Source of the DNA: Saprospiraceae bacterium
GTDB taxonomy: Bacteria; Bacteroidota; Bacteroidia; Chitinophagales; Saprospiraceae
Direction of reading: 5' to 3'
Length of the DNA stretch: 64,000 nt
Assembly (NCBI GenBank): GCA_013001975.1
Contig: JABDKX010000099.1
Coordinates: forward strand, 1 to 64,000
A program made the translations under genes and the position numbers. This document shows positions 50,732 to 59,623 of this stretch, piece after piece; positions within the stretch are counted from its first letter, which is position 1; every line of letters starts with the position of its first letter. The notes beneath the pieces were generated by a model. It ran no database searches and was not told the origin of the DNA. It saw only the letters and a list, made by a program, of their open reading frames with translations.

Positions 50732-51196
50732 ATGAACATAGAGAAAATAAAATCATCATTACAAGACTTAATTTACAGATTACAAGATGCAGAGAAAGGG
50801 TATAGAGAAATAAGAATGACTTCTTCAAATGATTCTTTCAACTCTTGGTTAGATCTGTATGCAGAAGAACGAAGAAAAATGGCTGAATCATTAGAGGCTG
50901 AAATGAAAAAATTAGGAGGTAATCCTGTTGTAACTGATACTTTTCTTGGTGAAATGCACAGAATTTTAATCAATTTAAAACTTAATTTAACGAGCTCTGA
51001 AAATGAGTTTCCAGTAATTGTTGATGAAATTGAAAGAGGGGCATCAACTTTAATTGATGACTATCAAAAAATTCTTTCTGATGTAGAAATGCCACCACAA
51101 CTGGTTACAATTCTAATGGATCAAAAATTACTTGTTAAAAATGAATTGGGTACTTTAACATCACTTAGAGATAAGCTGAATAAAGTAGAAGCCTAA
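50732..51196 (+). CDS. PA2169/DUF2383 four-helix bundle protein
   Basis: This 154-residue, all-helical acidic protein has SLQDLIYRLQDAEKGYREI at the start and ELGTLTSLRDKLNKV at the end, which fits the PA2169-type (DUF2383) ferritin-like bundle. Clear di-iron ligands are hard to assign because only some Glu/His are conserved. Such proteins are induced by stress in many bacteria. It is the first gene of an operon with YtxH and holin-X-like genes; gaps are about 30-45 bases. Confidence 0.8.
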   Translation: MNIEKIKSSLQDLIYRLQDAEKGYREIRMTSSNDSFNSWLDLYAEERRKMAESLEAEMKKLGGNPVVTDTFLGEMHRILINLKLNLTSSENEFPVIVDEIERGASTLIDDYQKILSDVEMPPQLVTILMDQKLLVKNELGTLTSLRDKLNKVEA

Positions 51197-51238
51197 TTTT
51201 CTGAATCTATTCGTTAACAAAAAATAAACAAATAAAAC

Positions 51239-51559
51239 ATGAAAAATAATTCAAATATATTTCCACTTATCACAGGAATCCTTGTTGGAGGAGCAACTGT
51301 ATATTTTTTAAAAAGTGAAAAAGGAAAAAAAATAATTGACCTTACTTTAAAGGAAGGTGAAGCTATAAAAAACAAAATCGTGGATAACTCTAAAGACCTT
51401 CTTGATAAAGGTCAAACAGTTATTGATGAGGTTATTCAATCAAGCAAAGAAAATTTGAACGGTTTAGCAGAGGATGCCAAAGATGTAACTATGAATAAAT
51501 TAAGTGAGTTAGAAAAAGGTATTCAAATAGCTAGGACTAAAATTTTAAACGCACAATAA
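51239..51559 (+). CDS. YtxH-domain protein
   Basis: This 106-residue protein starts with an N-terminal membrane helix preceded by NNSNIFPLITGILVGGATVY, then LKSEKGKKI, and then a long charged helical tail, which is the YtxH pattern of general-stress proteins. The tail is likely a coiled coil in the cytoplasm. It follows the DUF2383 gene by 42 bases and precedes the holin-X-like gene by about 30. Function is unknown. Confidence 0.85.
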   Translation: MKNNSNIFPLITGILVGGATVYFLKSEKGKKIIDLTLKEGEAIKNKIVDNSKDLLDKGQTVIDEVIQSSKENLNGLAEDAKDVTMNKLSELEKGIQIARTKILNAQ

Positions 51560-51588
51560 TTTTTAAACTAAAGAAATATTAATTTTTG

Positions 51589-51978
51589 ATGACTAACAAT
51601 CCATATCCAATAAGCGCTGAGCACAATCACACAGATAAACCTGAGACTTTAATGATCAATATTGGTGAATCTTATGAATACCTACGTACTATAGCAAAAA
51701 ATAGTATCGAGATAAAAAAATTGGAGATGTTGAAAACCGCTCAAAATGCAGCCGGAAAAATTGTATTGTTTTTAATATTAGGCATCTTATTAAGTTTTAT
51801 AAGTATACTTTCACTGATGCTTCTAACCTATGGTCTTCATCTGTATTTTGGATCTTGGCTATATGGTATCTTAGCATCAATGGGATTGTTAGTCATTATT
51901 TCTTTACTATTATTTTTTTCTAGAAGAATTTTTGTTTACAAGGTCATTCAAAGTATTGTTAACAAAATTTCTCTTTAA
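51589..51978 (+). CDS. Phage-holin-family (holin-X) membrane protein
   Basis: The protein has 129 residues from the ATG at 51589 (a TTG just before it would add one residue). A soluble N-terminus is followed by two membrane helices (AGKIVLFLILGILLSFISIL and WLYGILASMGLLVIISLLLF), the layout of the Actinobact_holin_X/phage-holin-like family. No lysin or phage gene is nearby, so this is a cellular envelope protein. It belongs to the DUF2383-YtxH operon. Confidence 0.75.
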   Translation: MTNNPYPISAEHNHTDKPETLMINIGESYEYLRTIAKNSIEIKKLEMLKTAQNAAGKIVLFLILGILLSFISILSLMLLTYGLHLYFGSWLYGILASMGLLVIISLLLFFSRRIFVYKVIQSIVNKISL

Positions 51979-52021
51979 TAGAGTCCATATAATTTACTTT
52001 CAAATAAATATATCGCCAACA

Positions 52022-52267
52022 ATGACTATAGACGAAAAAATTAGCAAATTGCAATCAGAAATTGATTTCGCTGAAACAAGTTTGAAGAAGAAAATAGCAG
52101 AAGTTGATATCTTTAAATTGGCATCAAATTCAGGCGATCATGTTCTTAATTTAAATAATGAACTTCTTCAAAGTGTGCCAATGATTTCATACCCAATTAT
52201 AAAGTGGTTGAGAAATAAATTTCCTGTTTTAAATATACTTTATAGAATTTCGAAAATTTTGAAATAA
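52022..52267 (+). CDS. Small hypothetical protein in the stress operon
   Basis: The protein has 81 residues from the ATG at 52022 (MTIDEKISKLQ); longer frames need an upstream start inside the holin-like gene. The first half is a charged helix that could be a coiled coil. The second half is more hydrophobic (PMISYPIIKWLRNKFPVLNILYR) and may associate with the membrane. I recognise no family. It lies 43 bases after the holin-like gene and ends 5 bases before the AI-2E gene, so it is likely part of the operon. Confidence 0.65.
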   Translation: MTIDEKISKLQSEIDFAETSLKKKIAEVDIFKLASNSGDHVLNLNNELLQSVPMISYPIIKWLRNKFPVLNILYRISKILK

Positions 52268-52272
52268 TTAAT

Positions 52273-53337
52273 ATGAAAGAACAACCATTACTTGCAAAAA
52301 TATCGCAGTCATTATTTATATTGATTTCTGTAGGTTGGCTCTTACATATTGGATCTTCAATTATACTTCCAATCATTTTCGCAGGTATGCTGTCTGTTTT
52401 TTTACTTCCCTTAGAAAAGAGAGTTCGTAATGCAGTCAAAATTAAAGCTGTTTCAATAATCATCAGCTTTGTCGCTTGCTTAATACCTTTATTTATTCTT
52501 TCTTTTCTTTTTTCACTTCAACTCATGTCAATTCTTGAATCTTTGCCATCAATTGGTAAAAATTTGGAACAAGGACTAAATCGTTTAATTCATAATTTAG
52601 CTCACCTTGTGCCTGGATTTAGCCCGGAAAGCCTACTAGATCCTGAAAATCAAAGTTTAGATGGTCCGTTAAGCTTTATAAGTAAAGGATTTGTTTCAAC
52701 AACTACTTTTCTTACTTCTTTCGGATTAACATTCTTATACGCCTTCTTCATATTATATTACAGAGTCAATATTAAGAACTTTATTATTTACCAGTTTGCA
52801 AAAAAGACAAGACCTGAAATCAGACAAACATTAACGCAAATAAAAGAAACCATTCAAGCTTACCTAAGTGGTGTAGGCATTGTTGTGATCATTCTTGCTA
52901 TCCTCAATAGTATTGGACTTTCTATAATTGGCATTAAATACGCAATATTTTGGGGAACATTCGCTGGAATATTGGCTGTCATTCCTTATGTAGGTACTTT
53001 AATTGGAGGAATTTTGCCATTTTTATTTGCTTTGTCGACTGCTGATGCCAATTGGCAACCTATCGCAGTTGTGGTCTATTATGTTTTTATTCAACAAATT
53101 GAAGGAAATTTAATTACACCAAAAATTGTTGGCAATAAGGTAGATATAAATCCCATGTTTGCCATTTTGGCTATAGTACTATTTGGTACATTTTGGGGCG
53201 TAGCAGGCATAATTTTAGCACTCCCTATCATTTCAATATTAAAAATATTTTTAGAAAATTTTGACAATACTAAGCCTTATGCTTTACTGATGAGTACTGA
53301 AATTGATGGTGGTAGTAAAAGTTTTGAGGATAAGTAA
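52273..53337 (+). CDS. AI-2E family transporter
   Basis: This 354-residue protein has about eight membrane helices. The family segments GTFAGILAVIPYVGTLIGGILP and QIEGNLITPKIVGNKVDINPM are clear. The AI-2E/PerM family includes putative autoinducer-2 exporters and ion/proton-coupled permeases, so the name does not show that it carries AI-2. It is the last gene of the DUF2383-YtxH-holin-like operon, with a 5-base gap. Confidence 0.92.
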   Translation: MKEQPLLAKISQSLFILISVGWLLHIGSSIILPIIFAGMLSVFLLPLEKRVRNAVKIKAVSIIISFVACLIPLFILSFLFSLQLMSILESLPSIGKNLEQGLNRLIHNLAHLVPGFSPESLLDPENQSLDGPLSFISKGFVSTTTFLTSFGLTFLYAFFILYYRVNIKNFIIYQFAKKTRPEIRQTLTQIKETIQAYLSGVGIVVIILAILNSIGLSIIGIKYAIFWGTFAGILAVIPYVGTLIGGILPFLFALSTADANWQPIAVVVYYVFIQQIEGNLITPKIVGNKVDINPMFAILAIVLFGTFWGVAGIILALPIISILKIFLENFDNTKPYALLMSTEIDGGSKSFEDK

Positions 53338-53538
53338 TTATTTGATTAAGAAAGGATATTTCAAAAAAAAATCAACATTTCTAAAGCTGAATATTGTTAA
53401 GGCCCAATGCTCATATCCCTAGTTGTTTTTAAATCATCATTATAATTAATTATATCAGGTTTAATTTTCGCTAACTTGTTTATCCATGTATTTAATCAAT
53501 ACAAAAGTAATTTTAAATAAATTTCAAATTGATAATAA

Positions 53539-54075
53539 ATGATTCTTAAGCAAGTATTAAAAATACTATTCCTTTTTTTTATTTGTCTGTTCCACAATTG
53601 TGATTTAAAGGCGCAACAAAACGAGATCGAATACAGACTCGAAACCAAATGGAGTGTTTTTTGGAACAGCTCCTATCGACTCGAATCAAATGTTTTAAAT
53701 AAGAATAAGTTTACGGCTAAAGGAATCGGTATCAAATTGCTCAAAGAATTAAGTCGCAGTTCTGGTATTGAAATTAAATTATCATACCGAAATTGGAGTG
53801 ATTTTAGAGAAACGATTATTCCATTAACGATAGGTCCATCTTTTACTTTTTTTTCAAATCAAAACAATGCCTTTATGCTTCGTGGTGGCGTTGGTCCACA
53901 TGGTATTTTAGGAAATGACTACGCTGGCTTTTTTGCTGGGTTTGAGATAGGCCCAGAAGCTCATTTAAAACTAGGAAACAATGCCTTAATTATTGCACTC
54001 ACATTGGCTCAATCGTCGAGTTTCCACCCATCCAGTTTTGAGTATTTGGATATGAACCTTGGGATAAGATTCTAA
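53539..54075 (+). CDS. Small outer-membrane beta-barrel-like protein
   Basis: This 178-residue protein has a signal peptide ending near LKAQ and alternating hydrophobic and polar strands that end in a terminal Phe, as in outer-membrane barrels. The segment TIGPSFTFFSNQ and the GGVGPHGILG loop are its only distinctive parts. No named family is recognised. It stands alone, 200 bases after the AI-2E gene, and is convergent with the EamA transporter gene. Confidence 0.7.
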   Translation: MILKQVLKILFLFFICLFHNCDLKAQQNEIEYRLETKWSVFWNSSYRLESNVLNKNKFTAKGIGIKLLKELSRSSGIEIKLSYRNWSDFRETIIPLTIGPSFTFFSNQNNAFMLRGGVGPHGILGNDYAGFFAGFEIGPEAHLKLGNNALIIALTLAQSSSFHPSSFEYLDMNLGIRF

Positions 54076-54082
54076 GATGAGG

Positions 54083-55012
54083 TCAATTATTTTTCCTTAA
54101 ATAATTAGGAATTAAACTACTGATTAACACCAATCCAAATGCAAGCAAGAAGTATGGTTTTGACATTACAGACCTTTCGTCTAAATAAAAGATCCCCATA
54201 AGCGCTATAGAATATAATGGCAGAAAATTGACAAGGTTCGCTGAAATACTGATATCGATTTTATCTCTGACAGAAATGGCTAAAGCTCGCGTCCAGGTAA
54301 TGTAAGCAAAGCCATCAAGAAATAATCCCAAAGAAAATGCAACTACCAAATCTAAAGTTGATAAATCAAACAAATGCAAGCCATATTTAAAGTAACTAAT
54401 AACTGTCAATCCAATAGCTCCTATTAATGATCCTGTCAGTAATAATTTAGACGTGTCAAGTTTGTTTGATAGGGTGCTGGCATAAGCAGAAAAAATCCCA
54501 TATGCAAATCCTGATCCTACACCTAAAATAAGGCCAAGAATAGATTTTGAAAATTTTAAGTTTTCTATATTGCCTTCACTTCCTAAAATGATAATTCCTA
54601 AAAAGCCAATGGCCATACTGATAATGGTTATAATATTAAACTTCTGTACCTTGAAAACAACAATGGATATTAGAACAGTAAATAATGGCCAAGTATAATT
54701 AAGTACCAAAGGCACACTGACAAAATCTTCGTATAAAATTATGCAGTTTAATAACAGAACCCAATAGATAAAATACCCACAAGCAGCAAAGAAAATAAAT
54801 CCAAGGCCTACTTTGGTTTCACTGTTTCTTGGTTTCCTGTTTTTCAAAAAGTAAATCAAATTTATAATTGATGCAGCCCATAATGCAATAGCTATAATAA
54901 AAAATGTATTTGATGAAGTAACCAATTTTATAAGCACACCAAATAAAGCCCACATTGAAATTGTAAGAAGAGTAAGTGCTTTTGGATTTTGAAATATATT
55001 TTTCAATAGCAT
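54083..55012 (-). CDS. EamA-family transporter
   Basis: This 309-residue protein has ten membrane helices in two EamA repeats (about residues 10-140 and 155-300). The second repeat shows GVGSGFAYGIFSAYAS and LSLGLFLDGFAYITWTRAL, typical of drug/metabolite exporters of the DMT superfamily. Substrates vary from amino acids to nucleotides and cannot be inferred. It is divergent from the SelO gene and ends 7 bases from the stop of the barrel gene on the other strand. Confidence 0.9.
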   Translation of the reverse strand: MLLKNIFQNPKALTLLTISMWALFGVLIKLVTSSNTFFIIAIALWAASIINLIYFLKNRKPRNSETKVGLGFIFFAACGYFIYWVLLLNCIILYEDFVSVPLVLNYTWPLFTVLISIVVFKVQKFNIITIISMAIGFLGIIILGSEGNIENLKFSKSILGLILGVGSGFAYGIFSAYASTLSNKLDTSKLLLTGSLIGAIGLTVISYFKYGLHLFDLSTLDLVVAFSLGLFLDGFAYITWTRALAISVRDKIDISISANLVNFLPLYSIALMGIFYLDERSVMSKPYFLLAFGLVLISSLIPNYLRKNN

Positions 55013-55099
55013 GATTTAAATGAAGGATATTGAACAACAAGATAGTAGAAATGGTTTACTTAGTGTCATCTAATAGGTTGAAACAGATTAATTCAGAGC

Positions 55100-56671
55100 A
55101 TGCGATTAAATATTGACGATACTTTTAACAAGGAGTTACCTTCAGATTCAAATCTGAACAATTCGAGACGTCAAGTGCTGGAAGCATGTTACTCTTTTGT
55201 GACACCCCGAATTCCCAGTACTCCTCAACTTCTGCATGTTTCTGAGGAAATGCTGAATGCAATCGGATTGTCTGAAAAAGATAAATTGTCAAAAGAATTT
55301 ATAAACGTTTTCTCTGGATCAACCGTCCTCGAAAACACTAAGCCTTATGCCATGTGTTATGGTGGTCATCAGTTTGGAAACTGGGCAGGTCAATTAGGTG
55401 ATGGGCGAGCCATCAATTTGGCAGAAGTCGTTCATAATAATACAAGATGGGCTTTACAATTGAAGGGATCAGGAGAAACACCTTATTCCCGATCTGCAGA
55501 TGGATTGGCAGTTTTGAGATCATCCATTCGGGAACACTTGTGCAGTGAAGCTATGTTTCATCTTGGCGTTCCTACCACAAGATCACTTTCCTTGATGTTG
55601 ACTGGTGATGATGTCCTCAGAGACGTGATGTATGATGGAAATCCTGCTTACGAAAAAGGAGCAGTGGTTTGTCGTGTCGCAAATACTTTCATTCGATTCG
55701 GTAACTTTCAAATATTTGCTGCACGTCAGGATGTTAAAAATTTAAAATTACTAACCGATTACACTATCCGCCATTTTTATCCTGAAATTAAAAAGCAAGG
55801 CAAGGAGGCTTATATTGCTTTTTTTAAAGCTGTGACTGAACGAACGTTGGATATGATCGTACACTGGCAAAGAGTTGGTTTCGTTCATGGCGTGATGAAC
55901 ACCGATAATTTTTCTATCCTTGGTCAGACGATTGACTATGGACCTTATGGATGGTTAGAGGGATTTGATCATAACTGGACACCAAACACAACTGATAAAG
56001 ATTATAAAAGATATCGTTTTGGCAATCAACCACAAATTGGTCTTTGGAATCTTTTGCAATTGGGGAACGCACTCTATCCTTTGATTGAAGAAGTAAAACC
56101 TTTGCAAGAGATTTTAGATGGTTATAGTAAGGCATTTCCGCTGCATTATTTAAATATGATGCGGAAGAAACTGGGGTTACAAAAACAAGAAAAAGACGAC
56201 AGCCTCCTCATTCAAAAACTTGAAAAAACTTTGCAATTATCCGAAACAGATATGACTATCTTTTTTAGAAATCTCTGTAATATTCAAAAAGGATTTAAAA
56301 TTGATGATATCGATATCCTTCTAGAGGTGATTAAAGAAGCATTTTATGATGACGTGATAAATGAAAAAGTTATTCTAGAATGGAAGGATTGGTTTGATCA
56401 ATATTTAAAAAGGCTAAAAAAAGAAGAGCTCACAGATGAGGAAAGATCAGAAGAGATGAATAAGGTGAATCCGAAATACGTCCTGAGAAACTATATGGCA
56501 CAGCTGGCAATCGATAAGTCAAATGATGGCGATCATGCCTTAATTGACGAATTGTATACGATGCTTAAAAAACCATATGACGAACAACCTCAATATCAAA
56601 AATGGTTTGCAAAAAGACCAGAGTGGGCGAGACATAAAGTAGGGTGTTCAATGTTGTCTTGCAGTTCCTAG
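55100..56671 (+). CDS. selO: SelO/YdiU-family protein adenylyltransferase, Cys form
   Basis: This 523-residue pseudokinase-fold enzyme transfers AMP to Ser/Thr/Tyr of target proteins. The family signatures are CYGGHQFGNWAGQLGDGRA, QLKGSGETPYSRSADG, and VHGVMNTDNFSILG with DYGPYGWL. The protein ends in CSMLSCSS, where eukaryotic SelO has selenocysteine, so this is the Cys-type bacterial form, often linked to redox stress. The MsrA gene 0.5 kb downstream, after two small genes, fits a redox setting. Confidence 0.93.
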   Translation: MRLNIDDTFNKELPSDSNLNNSRRQVLEACYSFVTPRIPSTPQLLHVSEEMLNAIGLSEKDKLSKEFINVFSGSTVLENTKPYAMCYGGHQFGNWAGQLGDGRAINLAEVVHNNTRWALQLKGSGETPYSRSADGLAVLRSSIREHLCSEAMFHLGVPTTRSLSLMLTGDDVLRDVMYDGNPAYEKGAVVCRVANTFIRFGNFQIFAARQDVKNLKLLTDYTIRHFYPEIKKQGKEAYIAFFKAVTERTLDMIVHWQRVGFVHGVMNTDNFSILGQTIDYGPYGWLEGFDHNWTPNTTDKDYKRYRFGNQPQIGLWNLLQLGNALYPLIEEVKPLQEILDGYSKAFPLHYLNMMRKKLGLQKQEKDDSLLIQKLEKTLQLSETDMTIFFRNLCNIQKGFKIDDIDILLEVIKEAFYDDVINEKVILEWKDWFDQYLKRLKKEELTDEERSEEMNKVNPKYVLRNYMAQLAIDKSNDGDHALIDELYTMLKKPYDEQPQYQKWFAKRPEWARHKVGCSMLSCSS

Positions 56672-56712
56672 AACGAAAAGAATATTAATTAAATTAAAAC
56701 AAACAATGATTT

Positions 56713-57018
56713 ATGAGTTTAGTAGATGCACTTGTCAATTTTTTGAAAAATAAAGATACCGAGGATAAAGCAGAATCACCAGAAGGATTATGTCCCAATT
56801 GTTGGGGTAGAGAAGAGTATGGTGGACACTTTTATGAACGGGTCAAGAAAGAAAATTTAGATGTAAACAGTAAAGATTCTAATATCGGCTGGATTAATGA
56901 CTATGCCAATAAACATCTTTCTGGAATTGCACTTAAACGAAAGGGTAACGGTAGAGAAGTTATTTGTGATAAATGCAAGATAGGTTATCAAGATGCCGAT
57001 GATCATCCAGAGAGTTAA
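56713..57018 (+). CDS. Small zinc-ribbon-like hypothetical protein
   Basis: This 101-residue protein has a CPNCWGREEYGGHFY motif near residue 28 and an ICDKCKIGYQ motif near the C-terminus, together suggesting a four-Cys zinc ribbon. The middle is charged and helical. I recognise no named family. It follows SelO by about 40 bases and precedes another small gene by 7 bases, so it may belong to a SelO-MsrA transcript. Confidence 0.72.
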   Translation: MSLVDALVNFLKNKDTEDKAESPEGLCPNCWGREEYGGHFYERVKKENLDVNSKDSNIGWINDYANKHLSGIALKRKGNGREVICDKCKIGYQDADDHPES

Positions 57019-57025
57019 AATAACA

Positions 57026-57208
57026 ATGAACAACTATCTCGATAATCATGATCGATATGAATTGCGATCAGGAAAACAAGATGACGCACCATTGTGTCCA
57101 TATGGAAATCATTTTGAATGGATAGGCTTTGATTTAGAACGAAATGAATATGTCCGTTTTACAAAGTCTGTCTTTAAGTTGTTGGTTAAAGAAAAAACTA
57201 GAAAATGA
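57026..57208 (+). CDS. Small hypothetical protein
   Basis: The protein has 60 residues from the ATG at 57026 (MNNYLDNHDRYEL); an ATG at 56993 would overlap the previous gene and is less likely. It is hydrophilic with CPYGNHFEWIGFDLERNEYV in the middle and a basic C-terminus. I recognise no family. It overlaps the MsrA start by 4 bases, which implies translational coupling. Confidence 0.65.
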   Translation: MNNYLDNHDRYELRSGKQDDAPLCPYGNHFEWIGFDLERNEYVRFTKSVFKLLVKEKTRK

Positions 57209-57681
57209 AGATCGGATTTGGAGGAGGTTGTCATTGGTGTACAGAAGCTGTTTTTCAATCTTTAATAGGAGTGAAAAAAGTTTATCAAGGCTGGATAGCA
57301 TCAATTGAATTAAGTTCAGAATTTTCTGAAGCAGTTCTCGTTATTTTTGATGAAAATATTATTGACTTAGCAAGTTTAATAGAGATTCATCTCAATACTC
57401 ATAGCAGTACCTCTAATCATTCAATGAGAAAGAAATACAGGTCAGCTATTTATACTTATCATAAAGAACAGAAAGACAATGCAAATGAAATTTTAAAACA
57501 GTTGCAATCTCATTTTGAAAAACCAATAATCACGCAAGTGTTGCCTTTCAAAAAATTTAAAGAAAATGATGAACACTTTAAAGACTATTATAAAAAGAAT
57601 CCGAACAGTCAATTTTGTCAAAACTATATAAATCCAAAATTGGATTTATTGAAGCAAAAGTTTTCAAAACACCTTAATTGA
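57205..57681 (+). CDS. msrA: Peptide-methionine (S)-S-oxide reductase MsrA
   Basis: This 158-residue enzyme reduces the S form of methionine sulfoxide. The active-site motif GGCHWCTEAVF is at residues 7-17, close to the canonical GCFWCTE form, and the family segment KYRSAIYTY follows. A resolving Cys may be in QFCQNYINPK. It overlaps the small gene upstream by 4 bases. It is somewhat shorter than many MsrA and more diverged in the middle, but the catalytic Cys is clear. Confidence 0.9.
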   Translation: MKIGFGGGCHWCTEAVFQSLIGVKKVYQGWIASIELSSEFSEAVLVIFDENIIDLASLIEIHLNTHSSTSNHSMRKKYRSAIYTYHKEQKDNANEILKQLQSHFEKPIITQVLPFKKFKENDEHFKDYYKKNPNSQFCQNYINPKLDLLKQKFSKHLN

Positions 57682-57784
57682 TTATTGTCTTCTTATTTTT
57701 AAATGCTTTTTCTCAAATATTAATATTCTCAACTGCTTTGATAATTTTTGATTAATTTAACGCCATTCAATATAATGTGTACCT

Positions 57785-58846
57785 ATGTTAAAAGAAGTTG
57801 GAGAAAATGAATCGTTGGATGATAAAAAATTACGCCAGTTTTTATTTCAGAAAAATCTCATCTCCAATCCAGAAATTGAATTGAAAATATCCCAATTTTC
57901 TAATGGTTATTCAAACTTAACCTACTTACTTGACCTAGAAAATCAATCATTTGTATTACGAATGCCCCCTAAAGGTGCTGTCAAGCGCGGTCATGATATG
58001 AGTCGTGAATTTAAGGTCCTATCAGCACTTCAGAATGGATTTAACCAATCTCCGAAGGTGTATGCTTACTGCGATGATAATGATATTATTGGTGCCTCCT
58101 TTTATATAATGGAAAGAATTGAAGGAATCATTTTGACTTCAAAAGAAGCCTATAAGAGAAAAGTATTACCTGAAGATTTTAAATCAATTGCTTCCACATG
58201 GTTAGACTTGTTTGTTGATCTTCACAATTTGAATTACAAATCATTAGGCTTGTCTGACTTAGGTAAACCTGATGGTTACGTCTCAAGGCAGGTTAAAACT
58301 TGGAGCAAACAATATTATAAAGCAGCAACTTTAGAAATTCCTGAAGCAGACTTTGTTGTACAATGGATGGATGCAAACCAACCCAGTCACTATGATCATA
58401 CTTTCATTCATAATGATTATAAATATGATAATGTTGTTTTTAAAAACACCGATTGGAAAGAAATCTCTGCTATTTTAGATTGGGAAATGTGTACACTAGG
58501 AGATCCTCTGATGGACTTAGGAACTTCATTGGCTTATTGGATGATGCCTTCAGATGGTCCGGGTTCTCAAATTATTCCATCGCCCACTATGATGGAAGGC
58601 AACCCAAGTCGAGAAGAATTGCTTGATAAATATGCCAATCAAAGTAATCGAAATGTAGATAACTTTATTTTCTATTATGTTTATGGACTATTTAAAATTG
58701 CAGTCATTGTACAGCAAATATTTTACAGATATAAATTAGGTTTGACGAAAGATGAAAAGTTTGCTCAGCTTGATAAAGTTTGTGTAACTTTTTGTAAAAT
58801 GGCAAAACAAGCGATTCTCAAAAATAGAATTCAAAACTATATGTAA
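57785..58846 (+). CDS. Phosphotransferase (APH) of ACAD10/11 N-terminal type
   Basis: This 353-residue kinase-like protein has the catalytic loop HNDYKYDNVVF and the metal site ILDWEMCTLGDPLMDLGTSLAYW. NLTYLLDLENQSFVLRMPP lies near the N-terminus. In human ACAD10/11 and bacterial LvaA this domain phosphorylates 4-hydroxyacyl-CoA. No acyl-CoA dehydrogenase gene is adjacent, so that role is an inference. It is the first gene of a four-gene run with an SDR and two reductases, spaced by 2-16 bases. Confidence 0.87.
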   Translation: MLKEVGENESLDDKKLRQFLFQKNLISNPEIELKISQFSNGYSNLTYLLDLENQSFVLRMPPKGAVKRGHDMSREFKVLSALQNGFNQSPKVYAYCDDNDIIGASFYIMERIEGIILTSKEAYKRKVLPEDFKSIASTWLDLFVDLHNLNYKSLGLSDLGKPDGYVSRQVKTWSKQYYKAATLEIPEADFVVQWMDANQPSHYDHTFIHNDYKYDNVVFKNTDWKEISAILDWEMCTLGDPLMDLGTSLAYWMMPSDGPGSQIIPSPTMMEGNPSREELLDKYANQSNRNVDNFIFYYVYGLFKIAVIVQQIFYRYKLGLTKDEKFAQLDKVCVTFCKMAKQAILKNRIQNYM

Positions 58847-58862
58847 TCAATAGAAAGATTAA

Positions 58863-59618
58863 ATGAATTTCGAAAACAAAAATATCATTGTAACGGGAGG
58901 CGGATCAGGAATTGGTAAAGCGACATCACTTCTTTTTGGTCAATTAGGCGGACATGTTATAGTTTCTGATATTAATATTGAAAACGCTAAAACTGTTTGT
59001 GAAGAAATTATAAATGAAGGAGGTAAGGCAACTTATATGCGTGCCGATGTATCGAAATATGAAGAAGTACAAAATTTAATTAAGTCGACATGCGATCAAT
59101 TTGGAAGCCTTGATATAATCGTAGCTAACGCAGGCATAGGCAATAAAGTATTAGCTAAAACGGCTGATCACACATTAGAGGATTGGGACAAGGTCATAAG
59201 TGTCAATCAAACAGGTGTTTTTTATTGTATGAAGGTTGCCTTGAATGTTATGATGAAACAAGGATTTGGTAATATTGTAAATGTAGCTTCGTTAGCGGGA
59301 TTAAAAGCATCAGGAAATAATATAGCCTATTCAGCTTCTAAGTTTGCTGTTGTTGGCATGACGAAATCAGCAGCATTGGAATATGCTTCAAAGAACATAC
59401 GCATTAATGCAGTTTGTCCGGGATATACTAAAAGTGCTTTGTTAGATATGTTATTGGATGCCAAGCCAGAACTGAATCAGAAATTGGAGAAAATGATCCC
59501 GATGAAAAGATTCGGTAAACCAAATGAAATTGCGCAAATGATTACTTGGTTAGCATCAGATTATGCCAGTTTTGTAACTGGGCAATGCATCGGAATTGAT
59601 GGCGGACTATCACTATAA
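58863..59618 (+). CDS. Short-chain dehydrogenase/reductase (SDR)
   Basis: This 251-residue classical SDR has the NAD(P) motif TGGGSGIGKATS near residue 11. NAGIG is at the usual position, the catalytic Ser is in NVASLAG, and the Tyr and Lys are in YSASKFAV. FVTGQCIGIDGG is at the C-terminus, as in FabG-like members. The Asp in VSDINIEN after the second strand favours NAD(H). The substrate is unknown. It lies 16 bases after the kinase gene and 5 bases before the alkenal reductase gene. Confidence 0.92.
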   Translation: MNFENKNIIVTGGGSGIGKATSLLFGQLGGHVIVSDINIENAKTVCEEIINEGGKATYMRADVSKYEEVQNLIKSTCDQFGSLDIIVANAGIGNKVLAKTADHTLEDWDKVISVNQTGVFYCMKVALNVMMKQGFGNIVNVASLAGLKASGNNIAYSASKFAVVGMTKSAALEYASKNIRINAVCPGYTKSALLDMLLDAKPELNQKLEKMIPMKRFGKPNEIAQMITWLASDYASFVTGQCIGIDGGLSL

Positions 59619-59623
59619 AAAAA

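Noticed and set aside
51589-51978. Evidence for a prophage because of the holin-like protein
   Set aside because: No lysin, capsid or integrase gene is nearby; this holin-like family is common in cellular stress operons.
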